Positions 23,725 to 32,450 are shown, counted from the first letter of the stretch. The stretch: DNA of 64,000 bases from UBA668 sp041918155 (GCA_041918155.1 JAYRWH010000091.1:62001-126000), one strand, 5' to 3'. The notes: generated by a model not told the origin, from the sequence alone. Made by a program: numbers and translations.

Positions 23725-25562
23725 GCGAGTTCGGCGACGAGCTGTCCGTAGGTCTGCATGCGGCGGCGGATGACATCGAGGCTCGCGGTCCAGAAGCCGA
23801 GGTCGGTGACGTCGAAGCCGAACACCGCGCCCAACTCCTCGGCGGTGTTCATTCCGGCGCGCGACAAGGCGTCGTCGTAGTGGTCACGGAAGCGGTCGGG
23901 ATCCTCCCGGTACTTGGCGAACAGGCCCAGCCCGAACAGCAGGCCGTAGGTGTATGGCCAGTTGTAATAGCTCGAGCCGTAGTAGTGCGGCTTGAGCGCC
24001 CACATGTAGGGGTGGCGGGTCGCTTCCACCAGGCCGTCGCCGTACGCCTCGGTCTGGGCGGCGAGCATCATCTCGTTCATCTCGGTCGCGCCGAGGGTGC
24101 GGCGCTCGCGGCGGGCGAACACCTCGGTCTCGAACAGGAAGCGGCTGCGGATGTCGACCACCACCTGGCACGAGCCCTGCAGGTCGACATCGAGCAGGGC
24201 CAGGCGATCCTTGCCCTGCAGGTGTTGCAGACCTTCCTCGACCACGAGCGTCTCGCAGAAGATGCTGGCCGTCTCCGCGAGCGCCATCGGCAGGTTCCTC
24301 TGCAGCGGTGTGCGGTGGGCGAGCTGGGTGTTGTGATAGGCGTGGCCCAGCTCGTGGGCAGTGGTCTGGGCCGAGTCGACGCTGCCACTCCAGTTGAGCA
24401 ACACCAGCGAGCGGTCGTCGACGAAGGGCATGCAGAACGCACCTCCCGTCTTGCCGCTGCGCGGGCCGGCATCGAGCCACTGCCCGTCGACGGCCCGGTC
24501 GACGAGGCCCGCCAGCGTCCCCCCGTACGAGCCGAACGCGCGGCGGACGATGTCGAGGCCTTCGTCCCACGAGATCGATGCCGGCGCGAACGGCAGGGGA
24601 GCGAACATGTCGTACCACGGCAGGGCACCGTCGTGGCCGTGCAGGCGAGCTTTGGCGCGCATCCAGGCGCGGAAGTCGGGTAGCGAGTCGGTGATCGCCT
24701 GCTGCATCGCGTCGAACGTTGCACGGCTGACGTTGTTGCCGAACAGCGAGGCATCGAGCGGTGTGGCCCAGCCGCGACGGCGGTTCACCGTATTGGCCTC
24801 GCCCTTCACGCCGTTCATCGCCGCGGCGCACACGGAGGTGATGTTCGGCCAGGCCGCCATCTCCGCGTCGTAGGCGGCCTTGCGCACGGCCGGGTTGGCG
24901 TGTGAGGCCATTCCCCGCACCGCAGCGATGGGCAGCTCGGGCGAGGAGCCATCGGGCATCCGTACCACGGTGCTGAGCTGGGAGGTGACGACGGCCTGCA
25001 ACTGGTCCCACGCCGAAGAGCCGGTGTTGGCGAGCTCGGCGTACAGGCCTTCCTCGGCCTCGCTCATCTGGTGCTCGGCGCGTGCGGCCAGGCGGGTGAG
25101 TGGGCCGTGGTGCTCGGCCGCCTCGGTGCTCACCCCGGCGAGCGCCTCGACGCCGAGCGATCGCACCCACTCCGCGAGGCGGGCGGTGAGCGGCTTGAGG
25201 CGCGAGCTGGTCATCTCGAATTCGCCCATCAGGCTGTTCGCCTTCTCGTCGAACGAGTCGGTGCTCAAGGTGGCGTAGATCGTCGCCACCGTCACCATGC
25301 TGTGCTCCTGCAAGCCGTTGCTCGCGCGGATCGCCGCGTCCGCGGCGCGCCCGTCCGCGGCGGTGACGGGCCGCGGCGCGATGGCGCGGATGCCGAGCTC
25401 CTCGAACAGTGCCTCGAGGCGAGCTGTGTCGGCGGAGTTGCGGTCCATCGCATCGAGGAACGAGCGCGCCTCGAACGATTCGTGCACGTCGGCAACGCTC
25501 CAGCGGGGAAGTTCCTCGTGACCGGTTTCGCCGGTGGTGTCAGCAGTGGTATCGGTGATCAT
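23721..25562 (-). CDS. pepF: M3 family oligoendopeptidase (PepF type)
   Basis: This 613-residue cytoplasmic zinc metallopeptidase cleaves oligopeptides. The HExxH zinc motif is TAHELGHAYHN (around residue 388), with the third ligand Glu in LAETASIFCETLV (~416). The N-terminal lobe is helical, and the C-terminal GRG/YYNWPYTYGLLFGLGLFAKY segment (~550) is typical of PepF. The ATG at 25562 is 1 nt after the mshD stop; a longer frame upstream is antisense noise over mshD. Expressed as the second gene of mshD-pepF-rlmN. Confidence 0.92.
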   Translation of the reverse strand: MITDTTADTTGETGHEELPRWSVADVHESFEARSFLDAMDRNSADTARLEALFEELGIRAIAPRPVTAADGRAADAAIRASNGLQEHSMVTVATIYATLSTDSFDEKANSLMGEFEMTSSRLKPLTARLAEWVRSLGVEALAGVSTEAAEHHGPLTRLAARAEHQMSEAEEGLYAELANTGSSAWDQLQAVVTSQLSTVVRMPDGSSPELPIAAVRGMASHANPAVRKAAYDAEMAAWPNITSVCAAAMNGVKGEANTVNRRRGWATPLDASLFGNNVSRATFDAMQQAITDSLPDFRAWMRAKARLHGHDGALPWYDMFAPLPFAPASISWDEGLDIVRRAFGSYGGTLAGLVDRAVDGQWLDAGPRSGKTGGAFCMPFVDDRSLVLLNWSGSVDSAQTTAHELGHAYHNTQLAHRTPLQRNLPMALAETASIFCETLVVEEGLQHLQGKDRLALLDVDLQGSCQVVVDIRSRFLFETEVFARRERRTLGATEMNEMMLAAQTEAYGDGLVEATRHPYMWALKPHYYGSSYYNWPYTYGLLFGLGLFAKYREDPDRFRDHYDDALSRAGMNTAEELGAVFGFDVTDLGFWTASLDVIRRRMQTYGQLVAELA

Positions 25563-25563
25563 C

Positions 25564-26463
25564 TCAGGGCTCCGGCGGGGTTCGGCGATAGGACACTTCG
25601 GTGTTGGCGATGGTGAAGTCGAGTAGCTCGTAGAGGCGCACGGCAGCCGTGTTGGCGGCATCGACATACAGGATCGCCGCGCCGGCCCCCACCTCCCACA
25701 TGTGCACCAAGCCGGCGACGGTGAGTTCGCGGCCGAGGCCCTGGCCGTGGAAGTCGGGGTGCACGGCGATGACATAGATCTCGCCGACGGGTGCTTCATC
25801 GGCGTTGGCGGGATGGATCTTCACCCAGCAGAACGCGGCGAGGCGGCCGTCGCGCTCGTGCAGGAGAAAACCGTTCGCATCGAACCACGGCTCGGCCTGG
25901 CGCTGGCGCAGGGTGGCGAGGTCCCACCCGCCTTGTTCGGCGTGTTCGGCGAAGGCCGCGTTGTTGACCTCCAGCCATGCGGCCTCGTCGGCGCCGGGGC
26001 GGAAGGGGCGCAGCGCGACGTGGGCGGTGGCGTTGATCGGCAGCGCCCGCTGCATCATCAGCAGGTGCCGGTCTGGATGCATGCCGAGGCGGCGGGCGGT
26101 GGTGGCCGAGGCCGCGTCGGGGTGGGCCCACCATGTGACCGCGGCGTCGGCCGGCAGGTCGGCGAGGAGGGCGCTGAGCACTTGGTACTGCGCCTCGTCG
26201 GCATCGCCGGCGAACTCCGAGAGCACGATCCCGTCGACCACGTACCCTTCGTTGCCGGTGGAGGCCTGTCCGTAGCCCACGAGTGCGCCGCTGGCGTCGT
26301 CGGCCAGGGCGGCGACGAACCCGTCCCGCGGTCCCTGGGCCAGGTCGAGGCGTAGGTGGTCGTTGAGACGCGCGCAGTCGAGCACGTGCGCAGTATCCAG
26401 GAAGTCGATGACCTGCCGGTGCTGTTCGGGGGAGAGCCGGTCGGCTGTGCGCACGCGCACCAT
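25564..26463 (-). CDS. mshD: mycothiol synthase
   Basis: This tandem GNAT protein of 299 residues acetylates Cys-GlcN-Ins in the final step of mycothiol synthesis. The degenerate N-terminal GNAT half covers residues ~1-140; the active C-terminal half has AFCWVKIHPANADEAPVGEIYVIAVHPDF (~205-233), the acetyl-CoA loop HGQGLGRELTVAGL (~234) and ILYVDAANTAAVRLYELLDFTIAN (~262). These match MshD rather than generic GNATs. On this strand TAGCCT (26472-26477) ends 8 nt before the ATG. The gene is divergent from nth. Confidence 0.9.
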   Translation of the reverse strand: MVRVRTADRLSPEQHRQVIDFLDTAHVLDCARLNDHLRLDLAQGPRDGFVAALADDASGALVGYGQASTGNEGYVVDGIVLSEFAGDADEAQYQVLSALLADLPADAAVTWWAHPDAASATTARRLGMHPDRHLLMMQRALPINATAHVALRPFRPGADEAAWLEVNNAAFAEHAEQGGWDLATLRQRQAEPWFDANGFLLHERDGRLAAFCWVKIHPANADEAPVGEIYVIAVHPDFHGQGLGRELTVAGLVHMWEVGAGAAILYVDAANTAAVRLYELLDFTIANTEVSYRRTPPEP

Positions 26464-26533
26464 GAGCGTTGAGGCTAGTGCCGCAGGTGGGGACTGGCGG
26501 GCGGTGACCGTGGACCCCCTAGCCTCTGCCCTC

Positions 26534-27205
26534 ATGGCCGGGCCGCGAACACCGAAGGGGAGGGCGAAGGTGATCGCCGCGCGCCTTGCCGAGGACTTCC
26601 CTGAGGCACTCTGCGAACTCGACCACCGCAGCCCATTCGAACTGCTCGCGGCCACGATCCTGTCGGCTCAATGCACTGACGCGCGGGTGAACATGGTGAC
26701 CCCCGCGCTGTTCGCCCGGTACCCGAACGCAGCGACGCTCGCCGCGGCGGCTCCGGCTGAGTTGGAGGAGATCATCCGCTCGACCGGGTTCTACCAGTCC
26801 AAGTCGCGCAACCTGATGGGCATGGCGCAGCGCCTGCTCGACCACTACGGCGGCGAGGTGCCAGCCGATCTGGCCGACCTGGTCTCCCTGCCTGGCGTGG
26901 GGCGCAAGACCGGCAATGTGGTGCGCAGCGTGGCCTTTGGACTGCCGGGATTGCCCGTCGACACTCATGTGCTACGGCTCGCCAATCGCTGGGCGCTCAC
27001 CACCGACGACGACCCGGTGAAGGTGGAGGCCACTCTCTGCTCGTACCTGCCCGCCGCCGAGTGGGGGGCGTTCAGCTTGCGCACGATCCTGCACGGCCGG
27101 CGGGTGTGCTTTGCCCGCAATCCGCAGTGCGGCGAGTGCGGCCTGGCCGACGTGTGCCCGGCCTCTCTGGTGCCCGCGAGGCGTGCTCGCGCGCCCCAAA
27201 ACTGA
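26534..27205 (+). CDS. nth: endonuclease III (DNA glycosylase/AP lyase)
   Basis: This 223-residue base-excision repair glycosylase removes oxidised pyrimidines. It has ILSAQCTDARVN (around residue 45), the helix-hairpin-helix LPGVGRKTGNVV with the catalytic Lys (~121-132), and the catalytic Asp in VDTHVLRLANR (~146). The [4Fe-4S] ligands follow the C-x6-C-x2-C-x5-C pattern in CFARNPQCGECGLADVC (~194-210). TAGCCT (26520-26525) ends 8 nt before the ATG, favouring this start over the in-frame ATG at 26462. Confidence 0.95.
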   Translation: MAGPRTPKGRAKVIAARLAEDFPEALCELDHRSPFELLAATILSAQCTDARVNMVTPALFARYPNAATLAAAAPAELEEIIRSTGFYQSKSRNLMGMAQRLLDHYGGEVPADLADLVSLPGVGRKTGNVVRSVAFGLPGLPVDTHVLRLANRWALTTDDDPVKVEATLCSYLPAAEWGAFSLRTILHGRRVCFARNPQCGECGLADVCPASLVPARRARAPQN

Positions 27206-27243
27206 ACGCCCGAACAGCCGATTCCACCACTCAGAGTGAGAGG

Positions 27244-27271
27244 TTGCATCGTGAAGAACCTGGTGTATAGT
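27244..27271 (+). promoter_or_regulatory. sigma-70-type promoter of the small RNA candidate
   Basis: TTGCAT (27244-27249), 16-bp spacer, TATAGT (27266-27271): the best classical promoter in the window. The half-site AACCTGGT (27256-27263) in the spacer and ACCAGGTT (27282-27289) just after the expected start form an inverted repeat around the -10, which could be an operator. Confidence 0.6.
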
Positions 27272-27277
27272 TGCCTT

Positions 27278-27375
27278 ACCAACCAGGTTCCCGCCACCTG
27301 GTTTGCGTGCGACGCCGGGATCCGCCGCCTGGTGTCGCCGAGCGACGGCCCCGTACGGGGCCGTCGCTGCGTTTT
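27278..27375 (+). ncRNA. candidate structured small RNA
   Basis: Between nth and the minus-strand small gene lies a stretch with no supportable ORF but a strong promoter and three successive hairpins: AACCAGGT/ACCTGGTT (27281-27288 with 27296-27303), GCGACGCC/GGTGTCGC (27309-27316 with 27331-27338) and a 12-bp terminator stem (27341-27368) followed by GCGTTTTC. The predicted transcript is about 98 nt. It does not match the cores of 4.5S, 6S, tmRNA or RNase P RNA that I know. A regulatory leader for a lost gene is a weaker alternative, as nothing lies downstream on this strand for 400 nt. Confidence 0.45.
27341..27375 (+). terminator. strong intrinsic terminator of the small RNA candidate
   Basis: A perfect palindrome of 28 bp (27341-27368): 12-bp GC-rich stem AGCGACGGCCCC, GTAC loop, then GCGTTTTC. 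It could also end nth transcripts. Confidence 0.8.
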
Positions 27376-27490
27376 CAGCCCGATTCGCTGACGTGCTCAA
27401 TGCAGTCGAATTAGGGCAATGTGAGCCGCGTGCAGCTGGTCGCGGAGCGGCAGCTTCACCACCCTGCGTGATGGCTTGTAAAGAAGCCTG

Positions 27491-27691
27491 TCAGTAGCTG
27501 GACGTGACCTTGGCGGCCCGCCGGAGCAGGCGCGACGCGGTGCGTAGGGCACGCTCGGCCTCCACGAGCGCCACGGCCACATCGTCGCGCTGGGCGGCCT
27601 GATAGCCGGGCACGAGGTCGCCGACTTCGTGGAAGTAGCGCTCGACATGGTCGGCGATCACCGTCAGGTGTGCAGTCGGGTCGGTCGGCAT
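27491..27691 (-). CDS. small helical protein, hypothetical
   Basis: This is a 66-residue ORF with a mostly helical composition (HLTVIADHVERYFHEVGDLV, then VALVEAERALRTASRLLRRAAK, basic and amphipathic at the end). I do not recognise a family. Support comes from a CACACT hexamer ending 6 nt before the ATG, the same variant that precedes two other genes here (2435 and 37992), and from good third-position GC. The longer frame to 27757 is unlikely. The surrounding stretch 27376-27490 shows nothing. Confidence 0.5.
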   Translation of the reverse strand: MPTDPTAHLTVIADHVERYFHEVGDLVPGYQAAQRDDVAVALVEAERALRTASRLLRRAAKVTSSY

Positions 27692-27774
27692 CGTGCCAGT
27701 GTGGCCGCTCCGTGTCGGTATTGCATCGCGCAATGCATCCGTTCGCCGCAGGCGCACGTCGGTAACGTGACGCC

Positions 27775-28836
27775 GTGACCCGTGTGCCCGTACGTGACGA
27801 CCTGCGCGCCCTGGAGGGCTACCACTCGCCGCAGGTGAAGGTGACCGTGCGGCTGAACACCAACGAGTCGCCCTTCGCCCCGCCCGCCGCCTGGCGCGAT
27901 GCCTTCGCCGCCGAGTTGTCGCGGGTGGACTGGCAGCGGTACCCGGACCGCGGCGCCACTGCGTTGCGCGAGGGCATCGCCGCGCTCCACCAGGTGCGCC
28001 CCGAGCAGGTGTTCGCGGCCAACGGCAGCAACGAGGTGCTGCAGACGCTGGTGCTTACCTTCGCCGGCCCAGGTCGCGCCGTGGCCACCTTCGAGCCGAC
28101 GTACCAGATGCACGGCCAGATCGCCCGCGTCACCGGTGCCACTGTGGTGGAGGGCGAGCGCTCTTCCGACTTCACGCTCGACATGGCCGAGGTCGAACGT
28201 GTGCTGCGCGACTCATCACCGGCGATCACGTTCCTCTGCTCGCCGAACAACCCCACCGGTCTGGTCGAGCCCGAGGCCAAGATCCGCGAGGTGCTCGCCT
28301 CGGCGCCTGGCTTGCTCGTGGTGGACGAGGCCTACGGACAGTTCGCCGACTGGTCGGCCCTCGGCCTCGTCGACGAGGAGACGCCGCTCGTCGTCACCCG
28401 TACGTTCTCCAAGACCTGGTCGATGGCCGGCGCTCGCCTCGGCTACATGATCGGCCCCGAGTGGCTGGTCGCCGAACTCGACAAGGTGGTGCTGCCGTAC
28501 CACCTCGACGTGGCCAAGCAGATCGCCGGCCGGCTGGCGCTCACCTTCGTCGACGAGATGGAGTCGCGTGTGCAGCTCATCGTCAGTGAGCGCGAGCGGC
28601 TCTCGGCGGCGATGGCGGCGATGCCGATCGACGTGTTCCCGAGCGGCGCCAACTTCATCCTCTTTCGGCCGCGTCGTCACGGAGGTCGGCCTGTGTGGCA
28701 AGGCCTGCTCGACCGTGACGTGCTGGTGCGCGATTGCTCGGGTTGGCCGCGCCTGGAGAACTGCCTGCGGGTCACCGTCGGCACGCCCGAGGAGAACGAC
28801 GTGTTCCTGAATGCACTCGCGGAGGTCACTCGATGA
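27775..28836 (+). CDS. hisC: histidinol-phosphate aminotransferase
   Basis: This PLP enzyme (353 residues) converts imidazole acetol-phosphate and glutamate to histidinol phosphate. Motifs: RLNTNESPFAPP (residues 22-33), NGSNEVLQTLV (~83), SPNNPTGLVEP (~160), VDEAYGQF (~183) and the PLP Lys in RTFSKTWSMAGARLGY (~209). It opens a tight operon hisC-hisB-hisH-hisA-hisF plus a methyltransferase. TAACGT ends 6 nt before the GTG. hisD, hisG, hisE and hisZ are not in the window. Confidence 0.95.
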   Translation: MTRVPVRDDLRALEGYHSPQVKVTVRLNTNESPFAPPAAWRDAFAAELSRVDWQRYPDRGATALREGIAALHQVRPEQVFAANGSNEVLQTLVLTFAGPGRAVATFEPTYQMHGQIARVTGATVVEGERSSDFTLDMAEVERVLRDSSPAITFLCSPNNPTGLVEPEAKIREVLASAPGLLVVDEAYGQFADWSALGLVDEETPLVVTRTFSKTWSMAGARLGYMIGPEWLVAELDKVVLPYHLDVAKQIAGRLALTFVDEMESRVQLIVSERERLSAAMAAMPIDVFPSGANFILFRPRRHGGRPVWQGLLDRDVLVRDCSGWPRLENCLRVTVGTPEENDVFLNALAEVTR

Positions 28837-29423
28837 GCAGGTCGGCCAGCCGGCAACGCACCACCAAGGAGACCACGATCTCGCTGTCGATCGAACTCGA
28901 CGGCAGCGGGACCGCGCAAGTGAGCACGGGCATCCCGTTCTACGACCACATGCTCGAACAGATCGGCAAGCACGGTGGCTTCGACCTGCACATCCAGGCG
29001 AGCGGCGACCTGCACATCGACACCCACCACACGGTGGAGGATGTCGGCATTGCGCTCGGCGAGGCCTTCCGCGAGGCACTCGGCGACAAGGCCGGCGTGC
29101 GCCGATTCGCGAGCGGCATGTTCCCCCTCGACGAAGCGCTCGTCGAGATCGCGCTCGACCTGTCGGGTCGCCCGTTCGTGGTGTGGAACGTGCCGATGCC
29201 CGAGGTGCTGCCCCTCGGCAACCCGGCCTTCGATCCCCAGCTCGCCGAGCACGCGTTCAGCTCGTTCGCCAACGCAGCGGGCATCACCCTGCACGTGCGC
29301 CTGTGCCACGGCACGAACGTGCATCACATCATCGAGGCCGCATTCAAGGGACTCGCTCGCTGCCTGCGCGACGCGGTGCGCGTGGAGGGGACGGCGGTGC
29401 CGTCCACCAAGGGCGTGCTGTGA
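28833..29423 (+). CDS. hisB: imidazoleglycerol-phosphate dehydratase
   Basis: This 196-residue dehydratase forms imidazole acetol-phosphate. The Mn-binding His/Glu clusters are visible: FYDHMLEQIGKHG (residues ~37-49), DTHHTVEDVGIALG (~64-77) and GTNVHHIIEAAFKGLARCL (~163-181). There is no N-terminal HAD phosphatase domain, so histidinol phosphatase must be a separate protein. The ATG overlaps the hisC stop (ATGA). Confidence 0.96.
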   Translation: MSRSASRQRTTKETTISLSIELDGSGTAQVSTGIPFYDHMLEQIGKHGGFDLHIQASGDLHIDTHHTVEDVGIALGEAFREALGDKAGVRRFASGMFPLDEALVEIALDLSGRPFVVWNVPMPEVLPLGNPAFDPQLAEHAFSSFANAAGITLHVRLCHGTNVHHIIEAAFKGLARCLRDAVRVEGTAVPSTKGVL

Positions 29424-30073
29424 GTTCACCGGCTGATGGTGCTGGCCCGCTCGTGGCGGTGCTCGATTACGGCATCGGCAACCTCCGCTCGGCGCAGAAA
29501 GCGCTGCAGGTGTGTGGCGCCGATGCCCGCCTCACCGCCGATCCTGAGTTCATCGCCGCTGCCGACGCGGTCGTGCTCCCGGGCGTGGGCGCATTCGGTG
29601 CGTGCATGCAGGCGCTGCGCGCCGCCGGCCTGGAACCCGTGGTCCACGACGCGGTTGGCTCGGGGCGCCCCTTCATGGGCATCTGTGTGGGTATGCAGAT
29701 GCTGTTCTCCGACAGCGACGAGGATCCCGACGACGCCGGCCTCGGCGTGATCGAGGGTTCGATCCGGTGGATCACCGACGAACTGCCGCGCCCGCAGATG
29801 CAGTGGAACCAGTTGGCGCTGGCTCTGCCCGACGACCCGATGTTCGCCGGGCTTGGCGCGAATCCCTGGGTGTACTTCGTGCACTCGCTGCACGGTGTGC
29901 CCGCCGATCCGGCCGTGGTGGCCGCCACGTGTGAGTACGGCGGCATGGTGAACGCCGCGTTCCGCCAGGGCAATGTGTTCGCCACCCAATTCCACCCGGA
30001 GAAGTCGGGCCGGGACGGGCTGGCGCTGCTGCGCAACTTCGTGTCGTTCGTCGGCTCGGGGGTGGCAGCGTGA
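29420..30073 (+). CDS. hisH: imidazole glycerol phosphate synthase, glutaminase subunit
   Basis: This class I glutamine amidotransferase of 217 residues feeds ammonia to HisF. LDYGIGNLRSAQKAL (residue ~14), the nucleophile Cys in MGICVGMQMLF (~93) and His-Glu in ATQFHPEKSG (~193-195) form the triad. The GTG overlaps the hisB stop by 4 nt (GTGA). The first ~11 residues, rich in Ser/Ala/Gly, are a small extension relative to most HisH. Confidence 0.95.
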   Translation: MSSPADGAGPLVAVLDYGIGNLRSAQKALQVCGADARLTADPEFIAAADAVVLPGVGAFGACMQALRAAGLEPVVHDAVGSGRPFMGICVGMQMLFSDSDEDPDDAGLGVIEGSIRWITDELPRPQMQWNQLALALPDDPMFAGLGANPWVYFVHSLHGVPADPAVVAATCEYGGMVNAAFRQGNVFATQFHPEKSGRDGLALLRNFVSFVGSGVAA

Positions 30074-30786
30074 TCGATCTGTACCCCGCGATCGACCTGC
30101 GCGACGGCCAGGTGGTGCGCCTGCGCCAGGGCGACTACGACGACCAGACGACGTACGGCTCCGATCCGGTGGCGGTCGCGGAGGGCTTTGCCGTTGCGGG
30201 TGCGCGCTGGATTCATGTGGTCGACCTCGACGCGGCCCGCAGCGGCTCGCCGCGGAACCGGCCGGTGGTGGCTGCGATCGCTGCCGCGGTGCGCGGGCAG
30301 GCCTCTGTGCAGACCGGCGGGGGAGTCCGCACCGCCGCCGACGCGCAGGCACTTGCCGATGCGGGCGTGGCCCGCGTCGTGATGGGCTCTGCCGCGGTTG
30401 CCGAGCCCGCGCTGGTGGTGGCGGCGTCGGCCGTCATGCCGGTGGCCGTCGGTCTCGACCACCGATCCGGCGAGGTGGCGGTGCACGGCTGGACGCAGGG
30501 TTCGGGCGTGCAACTGGCCGAAGCGTTGCAGTGGTTCCCCGACGCCGACGCGTTCGTCATCACCGACATCGCTCGCGATGGCATGCTCACCGGACCCGAT
30601 GTTGATGGTCTCGCCGCGGCCGCGCGGGCCACGAGCATCCCGGTCATCGCCAGCGGCGGCATCGCCACGCTCGACGATCTGCGCGCGCTGATGGCTGTGC
30701 CCGGCATCTGCGGGGCGATCAGCGGCAAAGCGATCTACGAGGGCCGTTTCACGGTCGCCCAGGCACTTGAGGTGCTGACTGGATGA
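30070..30786 (+). CDS. hisA: phosphoribosylformimino-5-aminoimidazole carboxamide ribotide isomerase
   Basis: This (beta-alpha)8 isomerase of 238 residues has the catalytic Asp in LYPAIDLRDGQVVRLRQGDY (residue ~9), VDLDAARSG (~51), QTGGGVRTAADAQ (~80) and ITDIARDGMLTGPD (~168), plus the phosphate loop ASGGIATLDDL (~195). Many actinobacteria have the dual-function PriA (HisA plus TrpF). Here the loop reads VHGWTQGSG without the Arg expected in PriA, so a HisA-only enzyme is slightly favoured. GTGA overlap with hisH. Confidence 0.93.
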   Translation: MIDLYPAIDLRDGQVVRLRQGDYDDQTTYGSDPVAVAEGFAVAGARWIHVVDLDAARSGSPRNRPVVAAIAAAVRGQASVQTGGGVRTAADAQALADAGVARVVMGSAAVAEPALVVAASAVMPVAVGLDHRSGEVAVHGWTQGSGVQLAEALQWFPDADAFVITDIARDGMLTGPDVDGLAAAARATSIPVIASGGIATLDDLRALMAVPGICGAISGKAIYEGRFTVAQALEVLTG

Positions 30787-31559
30787 GAGTCGCTCGCGTC
30801 ATTCCCTGCCTCGACGTCACCAACGGCCGCGTGGTGAAGGGTGTCAACTTCGTCGACCTGCGCGACGCGGGCGACCCGGTGGAGCTCGCCAAGCGCTACG
30901 ACACCGAGGGTGCCGACGAGCTGGTGTTCCTCGATATCACCGCATCGAGCGACGGCCGCGAGACGATGGTCGATGTCGTCTACCGCACCGCGGAGCAAGT
31001 GTTCATCCCTTTCACCGTTGGTGGTGGCATCCGCAGCGCGAGCGATGCGCGCACGATGCTGCGTGCCGGCGCCGACAAGGTGTCGGTGAACACAGCCGCG
31101 GTACAGCGCCCCGATCTGATCGGCGAGATCGCAGTGGAGTTCGGCGCCCAGTGCTGTGTGTGCGCGATCGATGCGAAGCGCACGGTGCCGGGGTCCGAGA
31201 TCAAGAGTGGCTTCGAGGTGTACCTGCACGGCGGGCGCACCCCGACGGGTATCGACGCAGTGTGGTGGGCCACCGAGGCGGCCCGGCTCGGCGCGGGCGA
31301 GATCCTGCTCACCTCGATGGACAGAGACGGCACCAAGGAGGGCTTCGACCTCGAGCTGACCCGCCGCGTCAGTGACGCCGTGGGCGTGCCCGTGATCGCC
31401 AGCGGCGGCGTGGGCATGTTGCAGCACCTCGTGGAGGGCATCACCGAGGGCGGCGCCACCGGTGTGCTCGCGGCGAGCATCTTCCACTTCGGCCAGCACA
31501 CCATCGCGGAGGCCAAGGCCGTGATGACGGCGGCCGGCGTGCAGGTGCGGCCGGCATGA
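30783..31559 (+). CDS. hisF: imidazole glycerol phosphate synthase, cyclase subunit
   Basis: This 258-residue TIM-barrel cyclase partners HisH. VIPCLDVTNGRVVKGVNF holds the catalytic Asp (residue ~11); GGIRSASDARTMLRAGADKVSVNTAA (~81) and LLTSMDRDGTKEGFD hold the second Asp (~130 region to ~181), and ASGGVGMLQHL the phosphate loop. The full length is normal. ATGA overlap with hisA, so the whole his set is translationally coupled. Confidence 0.96.
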   Translation: MRVARVIPCLDVTNGRVVKGVNFVDLRDAGDPVELAKRYDTEGADELVFLDITASSDGRETMVDVVYRTAEQVFIPFTVGGGIRSASDARTMLRAGADKVSVNTAAVQRPDLIGEIAVEFGAQCCVCAIDAKRTVPGSEIKSGFEVYLHGGRTPTGIDAVWWATEAARLGAGEILLTSMDRDGTKEGFDLELTRRVSDAVGVPVIASGGVGMLQHLVEGITEGGATGVLAASIFHFGQHTIAEAKAVMTAAGVQVRPA

Positions 31560-32434
31560 CCGCCGCGCTGCTGCGGTTGCCGTTCACCGTGCTCGACGGC
31601 GGGCTCTCCACCGCGCTGGAGGAGTTGGGCGAGCGGCCCGCGGGCCTGTTGTGGACCGCCGCCGCTCTGCTCGATCGGCCGGAGCTGATCACGGCCGCTC
31701 ACCGGTTGTACGTGCAAGCCGGGGCCGACGTGGTGATCACGGCCAGCTACCAGGCCAGCGTCGCCGGGTTCATGGCGGCGGGCGCCTCGGCCGCTGAGGC
31801 TCGCCGCGTGCTCGCCTCCACCACTGCGGTCGCCCGTGCATCGGGTGCATCCCTGGTGGCCTGCTCCATCGGCCCCTTCGGCGCGTGCCTTGGTGACGGC
31901 AGCGAGTACCGCGGCGACTACGCGGCATCGTGGGCCGAGGTGCGCGCGTTCCACCGAACTCGCCTGCAGGTGCTGGTGGACACCGCGCCCGACGTGTTCG
32001 CCATCGAGACCATCCCCACGCTGGCCGAGGCCGAGATCGTGGTGGAGGAGTTACGCGCGCTCACCGACGCGCCCGCCTGGGTTTCGTTCGCGTGCGCCTC
32101 TGAATCGCACACGTGCGGCGGTGATGAGTTCGCCACCGCGGTCGGCCGAGTGGCCCCGGTCGTCACCTCGGTCGGCCTCAACTGCACCGCGCCACGTCTC
32201 GTCGAGCCGCTGTTGCAGTCCCTCGTGCGTTCAGCCGTCCACCTGCCGTTCGTCGTCTACCCGAACCACGGCGCCAAGTGGGACGGCGAGCACCACTGCT
32301 GGCTCGGCCCCACCGGCGGCGCGGAGATCCCGTCCTTGGTTCCGTCCTGGCTCGCCGCGGGCGCCCGCCTCATCGGTGGCTGCTGCGGCGTCGGCAGCGA
32401 AGGCATCCGCGCCCTCGCAGCCCTCCGCACCTGA
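31556..32434 (+). CDS. homocysteine S-methyltransferase family protein (MmuM-like)
   Basis: This 292-residue TIM-barrel enzyme resembles S-methylmethionine:homocysteine methyltransferase. VLDGGLSTALEELG (residues ~12-25), the zinc Cys in VGLNCTAPRLVE (~207) and the paired zinc Cys in LIGGCCGVG (~275-276) are present. It would make methionine from homocysteine and a methyl donor. The ATG overlaps the hisF stop (ATGA), so it is the last gene of the his operon, which is not a standard arrangement. A second, distinct homocysteine methyltransferase lies at 33558. Confidence 0.88.
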   Translation: MTAALLRLPFTVLDGGLSTALEELGERPAGLLWTAAALLDRPELITAAHRLYVQAGADVVITASYQASVAGFMAAGASAAEARRVLASTTAVARASGASLVACSIGPFGACLGDGSEYRGDYAASWAEVRAFHRTRLQVLVDTAPDVFAIETIPTLAEAEIVVEELRALTDAPAWVSFACASESHTCGGDEFATAVGRVAPVVTSVGLNCTAPRLVEPLLQSLVRSAVHLPFVVYPNHGAKWDGEHHCWLGPTGGAEIPSLVPSWLAAGARLIGGCCGVGSEGIRALAALRT

Positions 32435-32450
32435 CCCTCAAGTCCCTCTC

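Noticed and set aside
27341..27368. The 28-bp palindrome as a protein-binding operator
   Set aside because: The GC-rich stem with a 4-nt loop and following T-run makes an intrinsic terminator the simpler reading.
30070..30786. Assignment of HisA as dual-function PriA
   Set aside because: The loop lacks the Arg expected in PriA; without a trpF search the single function is the safer call.
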